DNA of 64,000 nt, taken from the NCBI RefSeq assembly GCF_900177535.1, contig NZ_FXAJ01000001.1, positions 62,001-126,000 of the forward strand, written 5' to 3'. Source of the stretch: Priestia filamentosa. GTDB lineage: Bacteria > Bacillota > Bacilli > Bacillales > Bacillaceae_H. A program made the position numbers and the translations under genes. The notes beneath the pieces were generated by a model, which worked only from the letters and a program-made list of their open reading frames with translations, made no database searches and was not told the origin of the DNA. Each line of letters starts with the position of its first letter. The first letter of the stretch is position 1. Shown piece after piece: positions 15,532 to 25,346 of the stretch.

Positions 15532-15561
15532 ATGCGCCGTACAAAGACGGCGCATTTTTTG
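15532..15561 (+). terminator. Terminator after trmB
   Basis: ATGCGCCGT/ACGGCGCAT (15532-15540, 15547-15555) is followed by six T. Confidence 0.92.
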
Positions 15562-15617
15562 TATGCGAAAAAAATGGAGCGTGATACAATAAAGAAAAAG
15601 CAAAAGGAGGTTATTTT

Positions 15618-16463
15618 TTGGAAACGTTATCATTAGGGGAGCTAAAACTTACTTGGTTAGATGGAGGAGACAATCATCTTGACGGTGGGGCAATGTTTGG
15701 TGTAGTTCCTAAGGCTTTATGGTCAAAAAAATATGAAGAAAATGAAAAAAATCAAATTCCGCTTCGTACAGATCCTATTTTAATTCAAAAAGAAAATAAA
15801 AACTTTCTTATTGATACAGGGCTTGGGGTTGCTAAACTAACAGAAAAGCAAAAGCGTAATTTCGGCGTAACAAGAGAATCTAATCTTATCCCTGCTCTTA
15901 AAGAATTAGGGATGTCTCCAGAAAATATTGATGTTGTTTTGATGACACATCTTCATTTTGACCATGCTTGCGGTTTAACAAGTGTAAAAGAGGGGCAGTT
16001 TGTATCTACATTTCAAAATGCTGAAATCTTCGTCACTAAAACCGAATGGGATGAGATGAGAAGTCCGAACCTTCGCTCACGAAACACATATTGGAAACAG
16101 AACTGGGAAGCAATAAGCAAGCAAGTCGTTCCTTTTGAAGAGTCAGTAAGTGTAATAAGTGAAATAGAAATGATTAAAACAGGAGGGCATAGCGGCGGTC
16201 ATGCCATTATCCGACTAGAAAGTGATGGGCATGTTGCTTATCATCTTGGTGATTTGCTTGGTACACATGCCCATCAAAATCCACTGTGGGTTATGGCTTA
16301 TGATGATTATCCGGTCACATCTGTTTTACAAAAAGAGCGTTGGTTAAAAAAAGCCATTGATGAAAAGGCTTGGCTAACTTTTTATCATGACTATTATTAT
16401 CGTGCCTTAACATGGAACGATAAAGGTGTGATTGTTGATTCGGTAAAAATTCAAAGAGACTAG
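15618..16463 (+). CDS. ytnP: MBL-fold lactonase-like hydrolase YtnP
   Basis: This 281-residue metallo-beta-lactamase-fold protein has the zinc motif THLHFDHACG near residue 110 and later histidines in GGHSGGHAI and HLGD. B. subtilis YtnP has been reported as a quorum-quenching lactonase that interferes with streptomycete signalling. TTG 15618 follows AAAGGAGG. It is convergent with ytzB and their ends overlap by 4 bases. Confidence 0.88.
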   Translation: METLSLGELKLTWLDGGDNHLDGGAMFGVVPKALWSKKYEENEKNQIPLRTDPILIQKENKNFLIDTGLGVAKLTEKQKRNFGVTRESNLIPALKELGMSPENIDVVLMTHLHFDHACGLTSVKEGQFVSTFQNAEIFVTKTEWDEMRSPNLRSRNTYWKQNWEAISKQVVPFEESVSVISEIEMIKTGGHSGGHAIIRLESDGHVAYHLGDLLGTHAHQNPLWVMAYDDYPVTSVLQKERWLKKAIDEKAWLTFYHDYYYRALTWNDKGVIVDSVKIQRD

Positions 16464-16768
16464 CCAATTTTCTTGAATTCGATAAGTGAGCCTGTCACAC
16501 TATCAACAAAAAACTCATAGTGTTCTTGTAGACCATTTTTACTTCTTGTAATACCGCCTTGATATCCTTCAAAAAATAACTCATCTTTGTGAAACGTCTT
16601 TTTAGTTGTTTCAATCCAAGAACCGCTAACTGTTCCATTTTGTTTGAAAACGCGTTTTACAGTTTCAAGAGCTTTTTCAGCATCCATCTTTTGTTCACAC
16701 GTTCTTTGAAGAAGATAAGTTCCAGCTGCACCTGCAGCAAGTCCAATAGCTAAGCTTTTCCAATTCAT
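16460..16768 (-). CDS. ytzB: YtzB-like protein with PepSY-type domain
   Basis: The 102-residue protein starts MNWKSLAIGLAAGAAGTYLL, a single hydrophobic anchor or signal-like segment, followed by a small domain containing KTFHKDELFFEGYQGG and FFVDSVTGSLIEF that resembles PepSY. It is probably membrane-anchored with the domain outside. GGAGTGGAAG precedes ATG 16768. The function is unknown; the name rests on position next to ytnP and ytoP. Confidence 0.72.
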   Translation of the reverse strand: MNWKSLAIGLAAGAAGTYLLQRTCEQKMDAEKALETVKRVFKQNGTVSGSWIETTKKTFHKDELFFEGYQGGITRSKNGLQEHYEFFVDSVTGSLIEFKKIG

Positions 16769-16923
16769 TTCTTCCACTCCATTTCTGTAACAGCTTTCAT
16801 TATAAGAAAGTATACAGAACAAAAGGTGGTTTGTTAAGTAAAAAGGGGCGAATTCGTTCTGCAGTAGCAATTCATGATTGTTTTCGATAAAATAAAGAAA
16901 TAACTATACATATCTAAAGGGGC

Positions 16924-17997
16924 ATGATGATGAATCAAGAAACTTTAGCATTATTTAAAACATTAACCGAATTACCTGGAGCATCAGGCAATGAACATGC
17001 TGTTCGCACATTTATGAAAGAAGAGCTTGCGAAATATTCTGATGAAATTATTCAAGATCGTCTTGGCAGTACATTTGGAGTTCGAAATGGCAACGGTCCA
17101 AAAGTAATGGTTGCAGGTCACATGGATGAAGTAGGGTTTATGGTTACCTCTGTAACAGATAAAGGGATGCTTCGATTTCAACCTCTTGGGGGCTGGTGGA
17201 GTCAAGTACTGCTTGCCCAACGCGTAGAAGTTATAACAAAAAATGGACCTGTAGTAGGCGTTATTGCGTCCATTCCGCCACATCTTCTCGATGAGAGTCA
17301 GCGCAACCGCCCAATGGCCATTAAAAATATGCTTATTGATGTTGGAGCAGATAGCAAAGAAGAAGTAAAAGAAATGGGCATTAAGCAAGGAGATCAGATT
17401 GTACCTATCTGCCCATTCACACCGATGAAAAATGAGAAAAAGATCTTAGCTAAAGCATGGGACAATAGATATGGCTGTGGCTTAGCAATTGAGTTATTAA
17501 AAGAGCTTAAAGACGAAAAGCTCCCAAATACGCTTTATTCAGGCGCAACAGTGCAGGAAGAAGTTGGCTTAAGAGGAGCTCAATCTGCAGCAAATATGAT
17601 TAATCCAGATCTCTTTTATGCTCTTGATGCAAGTCCTGCAAATGATACCTCTGGAGACAAGAATGCGTTCGGACAGCTTGGAAAAGGAGTGCTCCTCCGT
17701 ATCCTAGACCGGACGATGGTCACACATCGAGGAGTAAGAGAATTCGTACTTGATACAGCAGAAACAAACAATATTCCATATCAATATTTTGTATCACAAG
17801 GTGGGACAGATGCTGGACGCGTTCATTTATCAAATAAGGGTGTTCCTTCAACAGTAATTGGAATCTGTTCACGCTATGTTCATACAAGTGCATCAATGGT
17901 TCACATTGATGACTATGCGGCAGCAAAAGAACTGCTTATCAAGCTTGTAAAATCTTCAGATCAAACAACGTTAAACACGATTTTAGAACAAGGTTAA
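16924..17997 (+). CDS. ytoP: M42 family metallopeptidase YtoP
   Basis: The 357-residue glutamyl-aminopeptidase/endoglucanase family enzyme shows all the binuclear metal ligands: [33 protein letters not shown] and the C-terminal HTSASMVH. M42 peptidases form large tetrahedral complexes that trim peptides in the cytosol. Three consecutive ATG codons follow AAAGGGG, so the exact start is uncertain by two residues. A terminator follows. Confidence 0.92.
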   Translation: MMMNQETLALFKTLTELPGASGNEHAVRTFMKEELAKYSDEIIQDRLGSTFGVRNGNGPKVMVAGHMDEVGFMVTSVTDKGMLRFQPLGGWWSQVLLAQRVEVITKNGPVVGVIASIPPHLLDESQRNRPMAIKNMLIDVGADSKEEVKEMGIKQGDQIVPICPFTPMKNEKKILAKAWDNRYGCGLAIELLKELKDEKLPNTLYSGATVQEEVGLRGAQSAANMINPDLFYALDASPANDTSGDKNAFGQLGKGVLLRILDRTMVTHRGVREFVLDTAETNNIPYQYFVSQGGTDAGRVHLSNKGVPSTVIGICSRYVHTSASMVHIDDYAAAKELLIKLVKSSDQTTLNTILEQG

Positions 17998-18005
17998 TAG
18001 ACAAA

Positions 18006-18043
18006 GGTTCGGTCAAGCGTATGCTACGCTACCGAACTTTTTT
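18006..18043 (+). terminator. Terminator after ytoP
   Basis: GTTCGGT/ACCGAAC encloses a second stem AGCGT/ACGCT, followed by seven T. It would overlap the longer version of the next gene, which supports the start at 18062. Confidence 0.88.
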
Positions 18044-18061
18044 ATGAAAGGGGAAGAGAAT

Positions 18062-18568
18062 ATGATTGCGCTCGGTACGACAAATCCTGCAAAAATAAGA
18101 GCTGTACAAGCTGTCTTTACGACAACAGAAATTAAAGCTTTATCCGTATCAAGCGAAGTCTCCGCTCAGCCATTTTCAGATGAGGAAACCGTTGAAGGAG
18201 CTATTAACAGAGCCCGAAACGCAAAAGTTGAAGCAAACGTCGCAATTGGAATTGGGTTAGAAGGGGGCGTTGTGGAGACTGATAGAGGGTTGCTTTTATG
18301 CAACTGGGGAGCACTTCTTGCTTCAGACTGTGAGCCTATTGTAGCGGGAGGATTGCGTATTCCGCTTCCAGAGGAATTTGTTGCCCCTTTAAAAAGTGGT
18401 CGAGAGCTTGGGGAAATCATTGATGAATATGCCAAAAAAGAGAACGTTAGACAAAATGAAGGAGCTATTGGCATTTTAACAGGAGGATATATTTCAAGAG
18501 AGCAAGTTTTTACAGATATTGTAAAAGCTCTGATTGGACAGTATAAGCAATTAAAAAGTTGCCGATAA
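18062..18568 (+). CDS. DUF84 family non-canonical purine NTPase
   Basis: The 168-residue protein is of the YjjX/DUF84 group related to Ham1-type nucleotide sanitation enzymes, which hydrolyse ITP/XTP. GTTNPAKIRAVQ at the N-terminus and GIGLEGGV in the middle are the conserved nucleotide-binding segments. ATG 18062 follows AAAGGGGA. No operon partner is obvious; the next gene has its own promoter. Confidence 0.82.
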   Translation: MIALGTTNPAKIRAVQAVFTTTEIKALSVSSEVSAQPFSDEETVEGAINRARNAKVEANVAIGIGLEGGVVETDRGLLLCNWGALLASDCEPIVAGGLRIPLPEEFVAPLKSGRELGEIIDEYAKKENVRQNEGAIGILTGGYISREQVFTDIVKALIGQYKQLKSCR

Positions 18569-18662
18569 ATGTTGTTAGTATACTTTCATTGCGGTGAATC
18601 TCTTCATTTGTTAACATCAAAAAGATATCATATTTTACTGTATAATCTAGGAGGAAAAGTGA

Positions 18663-18986
18663 ATGGAAAAATTATCAACAATTGAACAATATAGAGAATT
18701 AGCTGGGAAAGAAGATGTTATTTTCATGTTTTCAGCAGACTGGTGTCCGGACTGTCGTGTAATTGAGCCCATTTTACCAGAAGTTATGGAGAAATATAAT
18801 CAATATAAATTCTTCTATGTAGATCGTGATGACTTTATTGAGTTATGTCAAGAACTTAATATCTTTGGCATTCCAAGCTTTGTTGCATTCAGTAAGGGAG
18901 AAGAGATTGGTCGATTTGTAAGCAAAGATAGAAAAACACAGGAAGAAATTGAGCAGTTTATCGAAGGTCTATCCTCTAATTCTTAA
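18663..18986 (+). CDS. ytpP: Thioredoxin-like protein YtpP
   Basis: This 107-residue thioredoxin-fold protein has a WCPDC active site near residues 27-31 and the cis-proline loop GIPSF. It is a cytosolic thiol-disulfide reductase of the YtpP type, first gene of ytpP-ytpQ-ytpR. TATAAT at 18641-18646 and AGGAGG are close upstream. The physiological partner is not known from sequence; bacillithiol-related reduction has been suggested for the family. Confidence 0.9.
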   Translation: MEKLSTIEQYRELAGKEDVIFMFSADWCPDCRVIEPILPEVMEKYNQYKFFYVDRDDFIELCQELNIFGIPSFVAFSKGEEIGRFVSKDRKTQEEIEQFIEGLSSNS

Positions 18987-18999
18987 GGAGTGAGAGCAG

Positions 19000-19815
19000 T
19001 TGAAAATGACAAGCTTGAAAATGCGTGATCTTTTAAAAGAACGATTGAAAAATGATCATTGGACGTTTTCTTTTGATCGTGAAAAAGACACGTTGCGCAT
19101 TGAAGATAAAGAGACAAAAAAGGGAACAACAGTCTCTTTACCAGGGCTTATTGCCAAATGGGAAATAAGGAAAGAAAAAGCCATTGATGAGATGGTTTAC
19201 TATATAGAAGAGGCATTGAAAGTAATGTCACAAGAACAAGAATTAACAGGCAAAGAACGGAATGTTTATCCTGTTATTCGCTCAACCTCTTTCCCAACAG
19301 AAGCGAACGATGGTACAAAGCTTTTATATGATGACCATACGGCAGAGACACGTATTTACTATGCCCTTGACCTTGGAACGACGTATCGTCTTATTGATGA
19401 ACGCCTTTTGAAAAAAGAAGGATGGGATTTACTGAAAGTTCGTGAGATGGCTCGTTTCAACCTTCGTTCGTTGCCACTTTCATATCGAGAAGATACCGTG
19501 GCAGGAAATACGTTCTATTTTGTTAACAACAAAGATGGTTATGATGCTAGTCGCATTTTAAACGAGTCAATTTTAAAGAAATTCTCAGCCGAAATTCATG
19601 GTACAATGGCAGTGGCTGTTCCACATCAAGATGTTTTAATTATTGCCGATATTAAAAACGATACAGGTTATGACGTGCTTGCACAGATTACAATGAGCTT
19701 TTTTGCTGATGGTCATGTGCCGATTACAGCACTCTCTTTCCTTTATGAGAACGGTGGATTAGAGCCAATTTTCATTTTAGCTAAAAATAGAAAAAAGGAC
19801 GGTAAAAAATCATGA
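19000..19815 (+). CDS. ytpQ: DUF1444 family protein YtpQ
   Basis: The 271-residue soluble protein belongs to UPF0354/DUF1444, named YtpQ in B. subtilis; the molecular function is unknown. It contains no membrane segment. AAGGAGTGAG precedes TTG 19000, with ATG 19006 as an alternative. It lies 13 bases after ytpP and overlaps ytpR by 4 bases, so the three genes form an operon. Confidence 0.85.
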   Translation: MKMTSLKMRDLLKERLKNDHWTFSFDREKDTLRIEDKETKKGTTVSLPGLIAKWEIRKEKAIDEMVYYIEEALKVMSQEQELTGKERNVYPVIRSTSFPTEANDGTKLLYDDHTAETRIYYALDLGTTYRLIDERLLKKEGWDLLKVREMARFNLRSLPLSYREDTVAGNTFYFVNNKDGYDASRILNESILKKFSAEIHGTMAVAVPHQDVLIIADIKNDTGYDVLAQITMSFFADGHVPITALSFLYENGGLEPIFILAKNRKKDGKKS

Positions 19816-20420
19816 ACGTATTTTACAATCGAGAAGGAATCGGTGATACACTCATCGTAAAAATAAATGAGCTTGAGCTTCAAGATCGAGCTGTTGAGCG
19901 CAATGGTGATGTAGCACGCGTATATCACAATAAAACAAACGAAACAGCAGGATATAATATTTTTAATGCTTCTACATATTTTACAGTGTCAGCAAACGGC
20001 TTAGTTGATCTAACAGAAGAGTTAGCAGAGAAAATCAATGAAACAATCGAAAAAAGCGGTTTTAAAAAAGTAGAAGTTGATTTATCACCAAAGTTTGTTG
20101 TTGGATATGTAGAATCAAAAGAAAAGCACCCAGATGCAGATAAATTAAATGTATGTCAAGTAAACGTAGGAAATGAAACACTTCAAATTGTGTGTGGAGC
20201 GCCGAACGTTGATCAAGGTCAAAAGGTTGTTGTAGCAAAAGTTGGAGCTGTTATGCCAAGCGGAATGGAAATTAAAGATGCAGAGCTTCGCGGCGTAGCT
20301 TCTTCTGGAATGATCTGTTCAGCAAAAGAATTAGCACTTCCAGATGCACCGAAGGAAAAAGGAATTCTCGTTCTAGAAGATAATGCAGAAATTGGAAAAC
20401 CTTTTTTGACAAATAAATAA
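19812..20420 (+). CDS. ytpR: tRNA-binding (EMAP/PheT-like) protein YtpR
   Basis: The 202-residue protein has an N-terminal DUF4479 region followed by an OB-fold tRNA-binding domain (residues about 90-195) with [15 protein letters not shown] and CGAPNV, as in the N-terminus of phenylalanyl-tRNA synthetase beta. It probably binds tRNA, but no synthetase core is present. The start overlaps ytpQ by 4 bases. Confidence 0.9.
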   Translation: MNVFYNREGIGDTLIVKINELELQDRAVERNGDVARVYHNKTNETAGYNIFNASTYFTVSANGLVDLTEELAEKINETIEKSGFKKVEVDLSPKFVVGYVESKEKHPDADKLNVCQVNVGNETLQIVCGAPNVDQGQKVVVAKVGAVMPSGMEIKDAELRGVASSGMICSAKELALPDAPKEKGILVLEDNAEIGKPFLTNK

Positions 20421-20521
20421 CAAATAGAAGAGAGTCTAGAGACAAATACTACATTTTTCTTTCAGACATTACAAATGTTTAAAAATCGTTGAAAGCTCTT
20501 TTTTATATTTGATAAAATTAC

Positions 20522-20555
20522 AGACCACTAGTGTATACACTAGTGGTCTTTATTT
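20522..20555 (+). terminator. Terminator after ytpPQR
   Basis: A 28-base perfect palindrome centred on GTATAC (20522-20549) is followed by a T-rich tail. Confidence 0.85.
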
Positions 20556-20686
20556 GTAAAAATATGAAGAAGAGGATAGAAAATCTTAAAAACGTGGTAA
20601 AATGTATGTGAAAATGAAAAGAATTCCTTTGCGAAAAATTTAAGCCGAGATTTGAATAGATAAAGTAAAACGTTGGAGTGATGAAA

Positions 20687-23482
20687 ATGGGTTTTATCCG
20701 AAAATTTGTGGATTACTTATTAGGATATGAAGTGAAGGAGATTATTGTAGAAGAACCTGCTCAAGAAGAGAAAAAGAAACAGCAGCAAAGTCCTAAAAAG
20801 CAACCAAAACATCCAATCGTAAAACCGAGTGGGCCAAACGGAGTGAAAACACCGCAGTCTGATTTGGAAACGCGAGTCGCTTATCAATATCCAAAAGGAA
20901 AGTTTCGTTTCCCTCTTATTGATGATAATGCAGACGTTAGACAGCCTCGACAAGAGCGAGAAGAGGAGCGTGAGGTGCGTCCGTCAGCGCGTTGGAAAGA
21001 AGAAGAAAACGCAGCTCCTCGTCACAGAGAAGAAGAACAACCAAAACGGTCATCTAATAGACCCTCTAATAGGAGAAGAAATCATGAGGTTCGTCCATCA
21101 GCACGATGGAAGGAAGAGTATGAAGAACTTCCTGTCTCTAATGAAGAAAGCTCTCTTTCTTCCAAAGAGAGAAGAAGAACGCCAAAACAATGGAGAGAGC
21201 AGCAAGAAAGTAGTGAAAGAATGTCTTCTGATCACCTAAAACCAAAGGTAGAAGAAGAAAAGTTAAGAGCAAGACCGTTTCGTCCAACTGAAATACCTTC
21301 TCCTATTTATGGATTTAATCAGCGTCCGGATAAAAAGGAGGAACCTGAGGAAGTTTATGACGACATTATTGAATTTGAGCTTCCTTCATCTGCGCCAATT
21401 AGAGAACGACGTGAAATAGAAAAGAAAGATGAATCAGCTTATCGTGCCTTTCCTACTTTTGAAGAGCATTCACCACCAACGCAAGAAGAGATTTATACGA
21501 TGAATGAAAGTGAGCCACTTCAAAAGGAGAAGGTTGCTTCTTACGAAGAGGCGGAGCAGCTTGAAGAAGTAGATTCTATGTATACGAATGAAGCAAAAGA
21601 AGAAGTGTCAGCTACAGAAGAGCCTTCTTTATACGAAGAAGAGGAAGCTCCTGCTCACTCTTTTAAAAATGAAAGTGAAGATGAACAACCAACACAGAAT
21701 GCTGTCTCTTTGTCTCCTATTCAAGAGATTGAAGAAGAGAGAAAAGAGGACATAAGCTCAGCTTCATTAGAAGATGAAAGAATAGAAGAATACGAGATAA
21801 AAGAACCCGAGCCTATTGAAGAGAAGCAGACTGAAGCTCCTGTTGAGGAAGTCCGTGAGCAAAGAAAAGTGTCACCTGACGACAGGGAAGAGAAACGAAA
21901 ACGGCATGTTCCTTTCAATGTTATGATGCTTAAAAAAGACCGACAGGAATTAAAAAAAAAAGTAGAAAAAGAGACGATTCTTCCAACTAACGAAGAGATG
22001 AATGAACGTGATAGTAACAGGGATAGAGAATTGGAAGAAAAGATTAATAGAGAACATTATCAGTTTCCTGAGCTAGCTCTTTTGGCAGATCCCCCAAGAA
22101 CGGAGGGGGATGATGAAGAGTGGATGCTAAGTCAAAGCGAGCTCTTGAACACAACTCTTTTTAACTTCAATGTTCGAGCAAGCGTTGTAAATGTTACGCA
22201 AGGCCCAACAGTAACTCGCTTTGAGGTACAGCCAGAACCAGGTGTAAAAGTAAGCAAAGTAACAAACTTAACTGATGACATTAAGTTAAGTATGGCGGCT
22301 CAAGATATTCGAATGGAAGCCCCTATTCCAGGCAAGAATGCAATTGGTATTGAGCTTCCAAACCGAAATAGCAAACCTGTTCTTTTAAAAGAAATTCTAG
22401 AAAGTAACGAATTTCAACAAAGCGCGTCACCGCTTTCTGTTGCTTTAGGTCTAGATATTTCAGGTGAGCCTATTGTGATGGATTTAAACAAAATGCCGCA
22501 TGGTCTTATTGCAGGAGCAACGGGTTCAGGGAAAAGTGTGTGTATTAATACAATTATTGTCAGTCTTCTTTATAAAGCAGCGCCACATGAAGTGAAATTG
22601 ATGCTCATTGATCCCAAAATGGTAGAGCTTGCGCCATATAATCATATTCCTCATCTTGTAAGCCCAGTTATTACAGATGCAAAAGCTGCTACTTCTGCTT
22701 TGAAGTGGGCTGTGGAGGAAATGGAAAGAAGATATGAACTCTTCGCTCATACAGGAGTACGTGATATTAAAAAGTATAATGAGCTTGTTGAGAAAAAAGG
22801 AGAAAAAGGGCAGGAGCTTCCTTACCTTGTTATTATCATCGATGAGCTTGCTGATCTTATGATGGTATCTCCAGGGGAAGTCGAAGAGGCAATCTGTCGA
22901 ATCGCACAAAAGGCTCGGGCATGTGGTATCCATCTACTTCTGGCTACACAACGTCCATCTGTAGACGTAATTACAGGCCTGATCAAAGCAAACGTTCCGA
23001 CGCGTATTGCCTTTTCTGTATCTTCACAAGTAGATTCAAGAACAATCATTGATACAGCGGGAGCTGAGAAGCTACTCGGAAAAGGAGATATGCTTCTGCT
23101 CGCAAATGGCTCGTCAAAATCAGTGCGGATCCAAGGGAACTTTGTGTCAGATGAGGAAATTGATGAAGTTGTTCAGCATGTAAGAGACCAAATGAAGCCG
23201 AACTATTTATTTAACCAAGAGCAGCTTCTTCAAAAGCATGATAGCTTTGCGAGCGATGAAGACGAGCTTTTTTATGATGCTTGTGAGTTTGTAATCAATC
23301 AAGGTGGTGCCTCAACATCAAGCGTTCAGCGTCGCTTTCGAGTAGGATATAACCGTGCAGCTCGTCTTATTGATATGATGGAGGAACAAGGGGTTATTTC
23401 AGGATCAAGAGGCAGTAAGCCTCGTGATGTGTTAATGAGTGAGGATGAGCTTATGGAGCTTCAAGGAACAAGTACATTTTAA
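20687..23482 (+). CDS. sftA: DNA translocase SftA
   Basis: This 931-residue FtsK/SpoIIIE-family motor helps move DNA away from the closing septum. Unlike SpoIIIE it lacks N-terminal membrane helices, which identifies SftA. The N-terminal about 440 residues are a highly charged, low-complexity linker. The motor follows with GATGSGKS (Walker A) and VIIIDELADLM (Walker B), and the C-terminal gamma winged helix contains GGASTSSVQRRFRVGYNRAARLID. Within the linker EVRPSARWKEE occurs twice (residues 96-106 and 134-144). ATG 20687 follows GGAGTGA. Confidence 0.94.
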   Translation: MGFIRKFVDYLLGYEVKEIIVEEPAQEEKKKQQQSPKKQPKHPIVKPSGPNGVKTPQSDLETRVAYQYPKGKFRFPLIDDNADVRQPRQEREEEREVRPSARWKEEENAAPRHREEEQPKRSSNRPSNRRRNHEVRPSARWKEEYEELPVSNEESSLSSKERRRTPKQWREQQESSERMSSDHLKPKVEEEKLRARPFRPTEIPSPIYGFNQRPDKKEEPEEVYDDIIEFELPSSAPIRERREIEKKDESAYRAFPTFEEHSPPTQEEIYTMNESEPLQKEKVASYEEAEQLEEVDSMYTNEAKEEVSATEEPSLYEEEEAPAHSFKNESEDEQPTQNAVSLSPIQEIEEERKEDISSASLEDERIEEYEIKEPEPIEEKQTEAPVEEVREQRKVSPDDREEKRKRHVPFNVMMLKKDRQELKKKVEKETILPTNEEMNERDSNRDRELEEKINREHYQFPELALLADPPRTEGDDEEWMLSQSELLNTTLFNFNVRASVVNVTQGPTVTRFEVQPEPGVKVSKVTNLTDDIKLSMAAQDIRMEAPIPGKNAIGIELPNRNSKPVLLKEILESNEFQQSASPLSVALGLDISGEPIVMDLNKMPHGLIAGATGSGKSVCINTIIVSLLYKAAPHEVKLMLIDPKMVELAPYNHIPHLVSPVITDAKAATSALKWAVEEMERRYELFAHTGVRDIKKYNELVEKKGEKGQELPYLVIIIDELADLMMVSPGEVEEAICRIAQKARACGIHLLLATQRPSVDVITGLIKANVPTRIAFSVSSQVDSRTIIDTAGAEKLLGKGDMLLLANGSSKSVRIQGNFVSDEEIDEVVQHVRDQMKPNYLFNQEQLLQKHDSFASDEDELFYDACEFVINQGGASTSSVQRRFRVGYNRAARLIDMMEEQGVISGSRGSKPRDVLMSEDELMELQGTSTF

Positions 23483-24018
23483 TAAAAGAATGGCATATAT
23501 GTGAAGAATAAAACTTAACGTTGTCGAGATGCAAAAAATGTTTTACTATATGAAAAGACAGCATTGTTTTACAGCTAAAGAGCACATTGCTCTCTAGAAA
23601 GTAAAGTGCTCTTACTTCACGCCAAATAGTATGTCAAAGATGAAGAAGTACAGAAGCTAAAAGAAAAAAGCTATTTTTATGAATGAGAGAAGTAGAAAAA
23701 AGGGAAAGCTAAATATGGAAAAAAAGGAAAAACATACAGAAACTTATCCTCAATCGTAATGGTTTATTATCTAAAGAAATGGTATAATGATGAACTGTTA
23801 CAGTGAAAAGCTGTACATAAAGTACGTTCTTTATTCTTTTTTAAGCTCGTTAGCACCCTGAGGCAAGGCTTTTTTCTACTGTCAAAAGCTCAAGATTTAC
23901 GATTGGAAAATTTAATTTTATGCAAGCAACAGAAGTAAGATTACAAGTATTTATAACCAAATTAAGATAAACGTCATATACTGTCTTACAGATAGACGTA
24001 TTTTGGAGGTTCTTTTCT
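23483..24018. other. 536-base sftA-murC intergenic region
   Basis: No ORF of credible length is present. AAGAGCAC (23578-23585) can pair with GTGCTCTT (23606-23613), or AGAGCA with the nearer TGCTCT, without a following T run. TGGTTT-N17-TATAAT (23760-23788) is a plausible murC promoter giving a leader of about 220 bases; a T6 run lies at about 23870 without a convincing stem. I recognise no known RNA here. Confidence 0.5.
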
Positions 24019-25317
24019 ATGACTGTTTACCATTTTGTTGGAATTAAAGGAACTGGCATGAGTGCACTAGCGCAGATTTTACATGATATGGACTTTCAAG
24101 TACAAGGCTCTGATATTGAGAAAAAGATTTTTACTCAAAAAGCGTTAGAAGAACGGAACATACCAATTCATCCATTTTCCAAAGATAATATCCACGAAGG
24201 ATTAACGATTATTGCGGGTAACGCATTTCCAGATACGCATGAAGAAATTGAAGCAGCGAAAGAGCAAGGTTTAGAAGTCATTCGCTACCACCGTTTTTTA
24301 GGAGACTTTATGAAACAGTATACAAGCGTTGCTGTTACAGGAGCGCATGGGAAAACGTCTACAACAGGCATGCTTTCTCATGTTATTCAAGGTGCGCGTC
24401 CTACGTCATATTTAATTGGTGACGGAACAGGAAAGGGAACGGCAGATAGCCAATACTTTGCATTTGAAGCATGTGAATATCGTCGTCATTTCCTTTCTTA
24501 CCATCCTGATTATGCAATTATGACAAACATTGACTTTGATCACCCTGACTATTTTGCTAACGTAGATGATGTATTTAGTGCGTTTCAGGAGATGGCTCTT
24601 CAAGTGCAAAAAGGAATTATCGCTTGTGGAGATGATGAACATCTGCAAAAAATCCAAGCTAAAGTACCTGTTCTCTACTACGGGTTCCGAGAAGGAAACG
24701 ACTTTCAAGCTCGCAACGTAGAGAAAACAACAGAAGGAACAACATTTGATGTGTTCGTACGTAATACATTTTATGCAACATTCTATATCCCAGGTTATGG
24801 AGACCATAACATTTTGAATGCTCTTTCTGTTATTGCTCTTTGTCACTATGAGCAAATTGATTCCGAAATCATTCAAGAGCGTTTTAAATCCTATGAAGGA
24901 GTAAAGCGTCGCTTCAGTGAAAAAGTGTTAGGTTCTCAAGTAATTATTGATGATTATGCACATCATCCAACTGAAATTCAAGCAACAATTAGTGCAGCTC
25001 GTCAAAAATACCCTGATCGTGAAGTTATTGCTGTATTCCAGCCACATACGTTTACACGTACACAAACGTTTTTAGGGGAGTTCGCAGAATCTCTTCAAAG
25101 TGCTGACAAAGTTTATCTTTGCGATATTTTTGGTTCTGCTCGTGAAAAACAAGGAAACTTATCAATTGAAGACTTACGTTCTAAAATTGAAGGGGCAGAG
25201 CTTATTAGCGAAGAAAGCATTGAAAAGCTTGGCAAACATGAAAAAGGGGTCTTAATTTTCATGGGAGCAGGAGACATTCAAAAGTTCGAAGAATTATATC
25301 AAAAAACACTCGTATAA
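24019..25317 (+). CDS. murC: UDP-N-acetylmuramate--L-alanine ligase MurC
   Basis: The 432-residue cytosolic Mur ligase adds L-alanine to UDP-MurNAc, the first peptide step of peptidoglycan synthesis. It has the N-terminal [13 protein letters not shown] nucleotide loop, TGAHGKTST for ATP, and the ASP-rich FDHPDYF segment. The C-terminal domain includes [15 protein letters not shown] precedes ATG 24019. Full length for the family. It is convergent with ampS. Confidence 0.96.
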   Translation: MTVYHFVGIKGTGMSALAQILHDMDFQVQGSDIEKKIFTQKALEERNIPIHPFSKDNIHEGLTIIAGNAFPDTHEEIEAAKEQGLEVIRYHRFLGDFMKQYTSVAVTGAHGKTSTTGMLSHVIQGARPTSYLIGDGTGKGTADSQYFAFEACEYRRHFLSYHPDYAIMTNIDFDHPDYFANVDDVFSAFQEMALQVQKGIIACGDDEHLQKIQAKVPVLYYGFREGNDFQARNVEKTTEGTTFDVFVRNTFYATFYIPGYGDHNILNALSVIALCHYEQIDSEIIQERFKSYEGVKRRFSEKVLGSQVIIDDYAHHPTEIQATISAARQKYPDREVIAVFQPHTFTRTQTFLGEFAESLQSADKVYLCDIFGSAREKQGNLSIEDLRSKIEGAELISEESIEKLGKHEKGVLIFMGAGDIQKFEELYQKTLV

Positions 25318-25346
25318 AAAAGGTTCCCTAATGGGAACCTTTTTTA
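25316..25346. terminator. Bidirectional terminator murC/ampS
   Basis: AAAAAAGGTTCCC-TAAT-GGGAACCTTTTTT can serve both strands. Confidence 0.92.
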
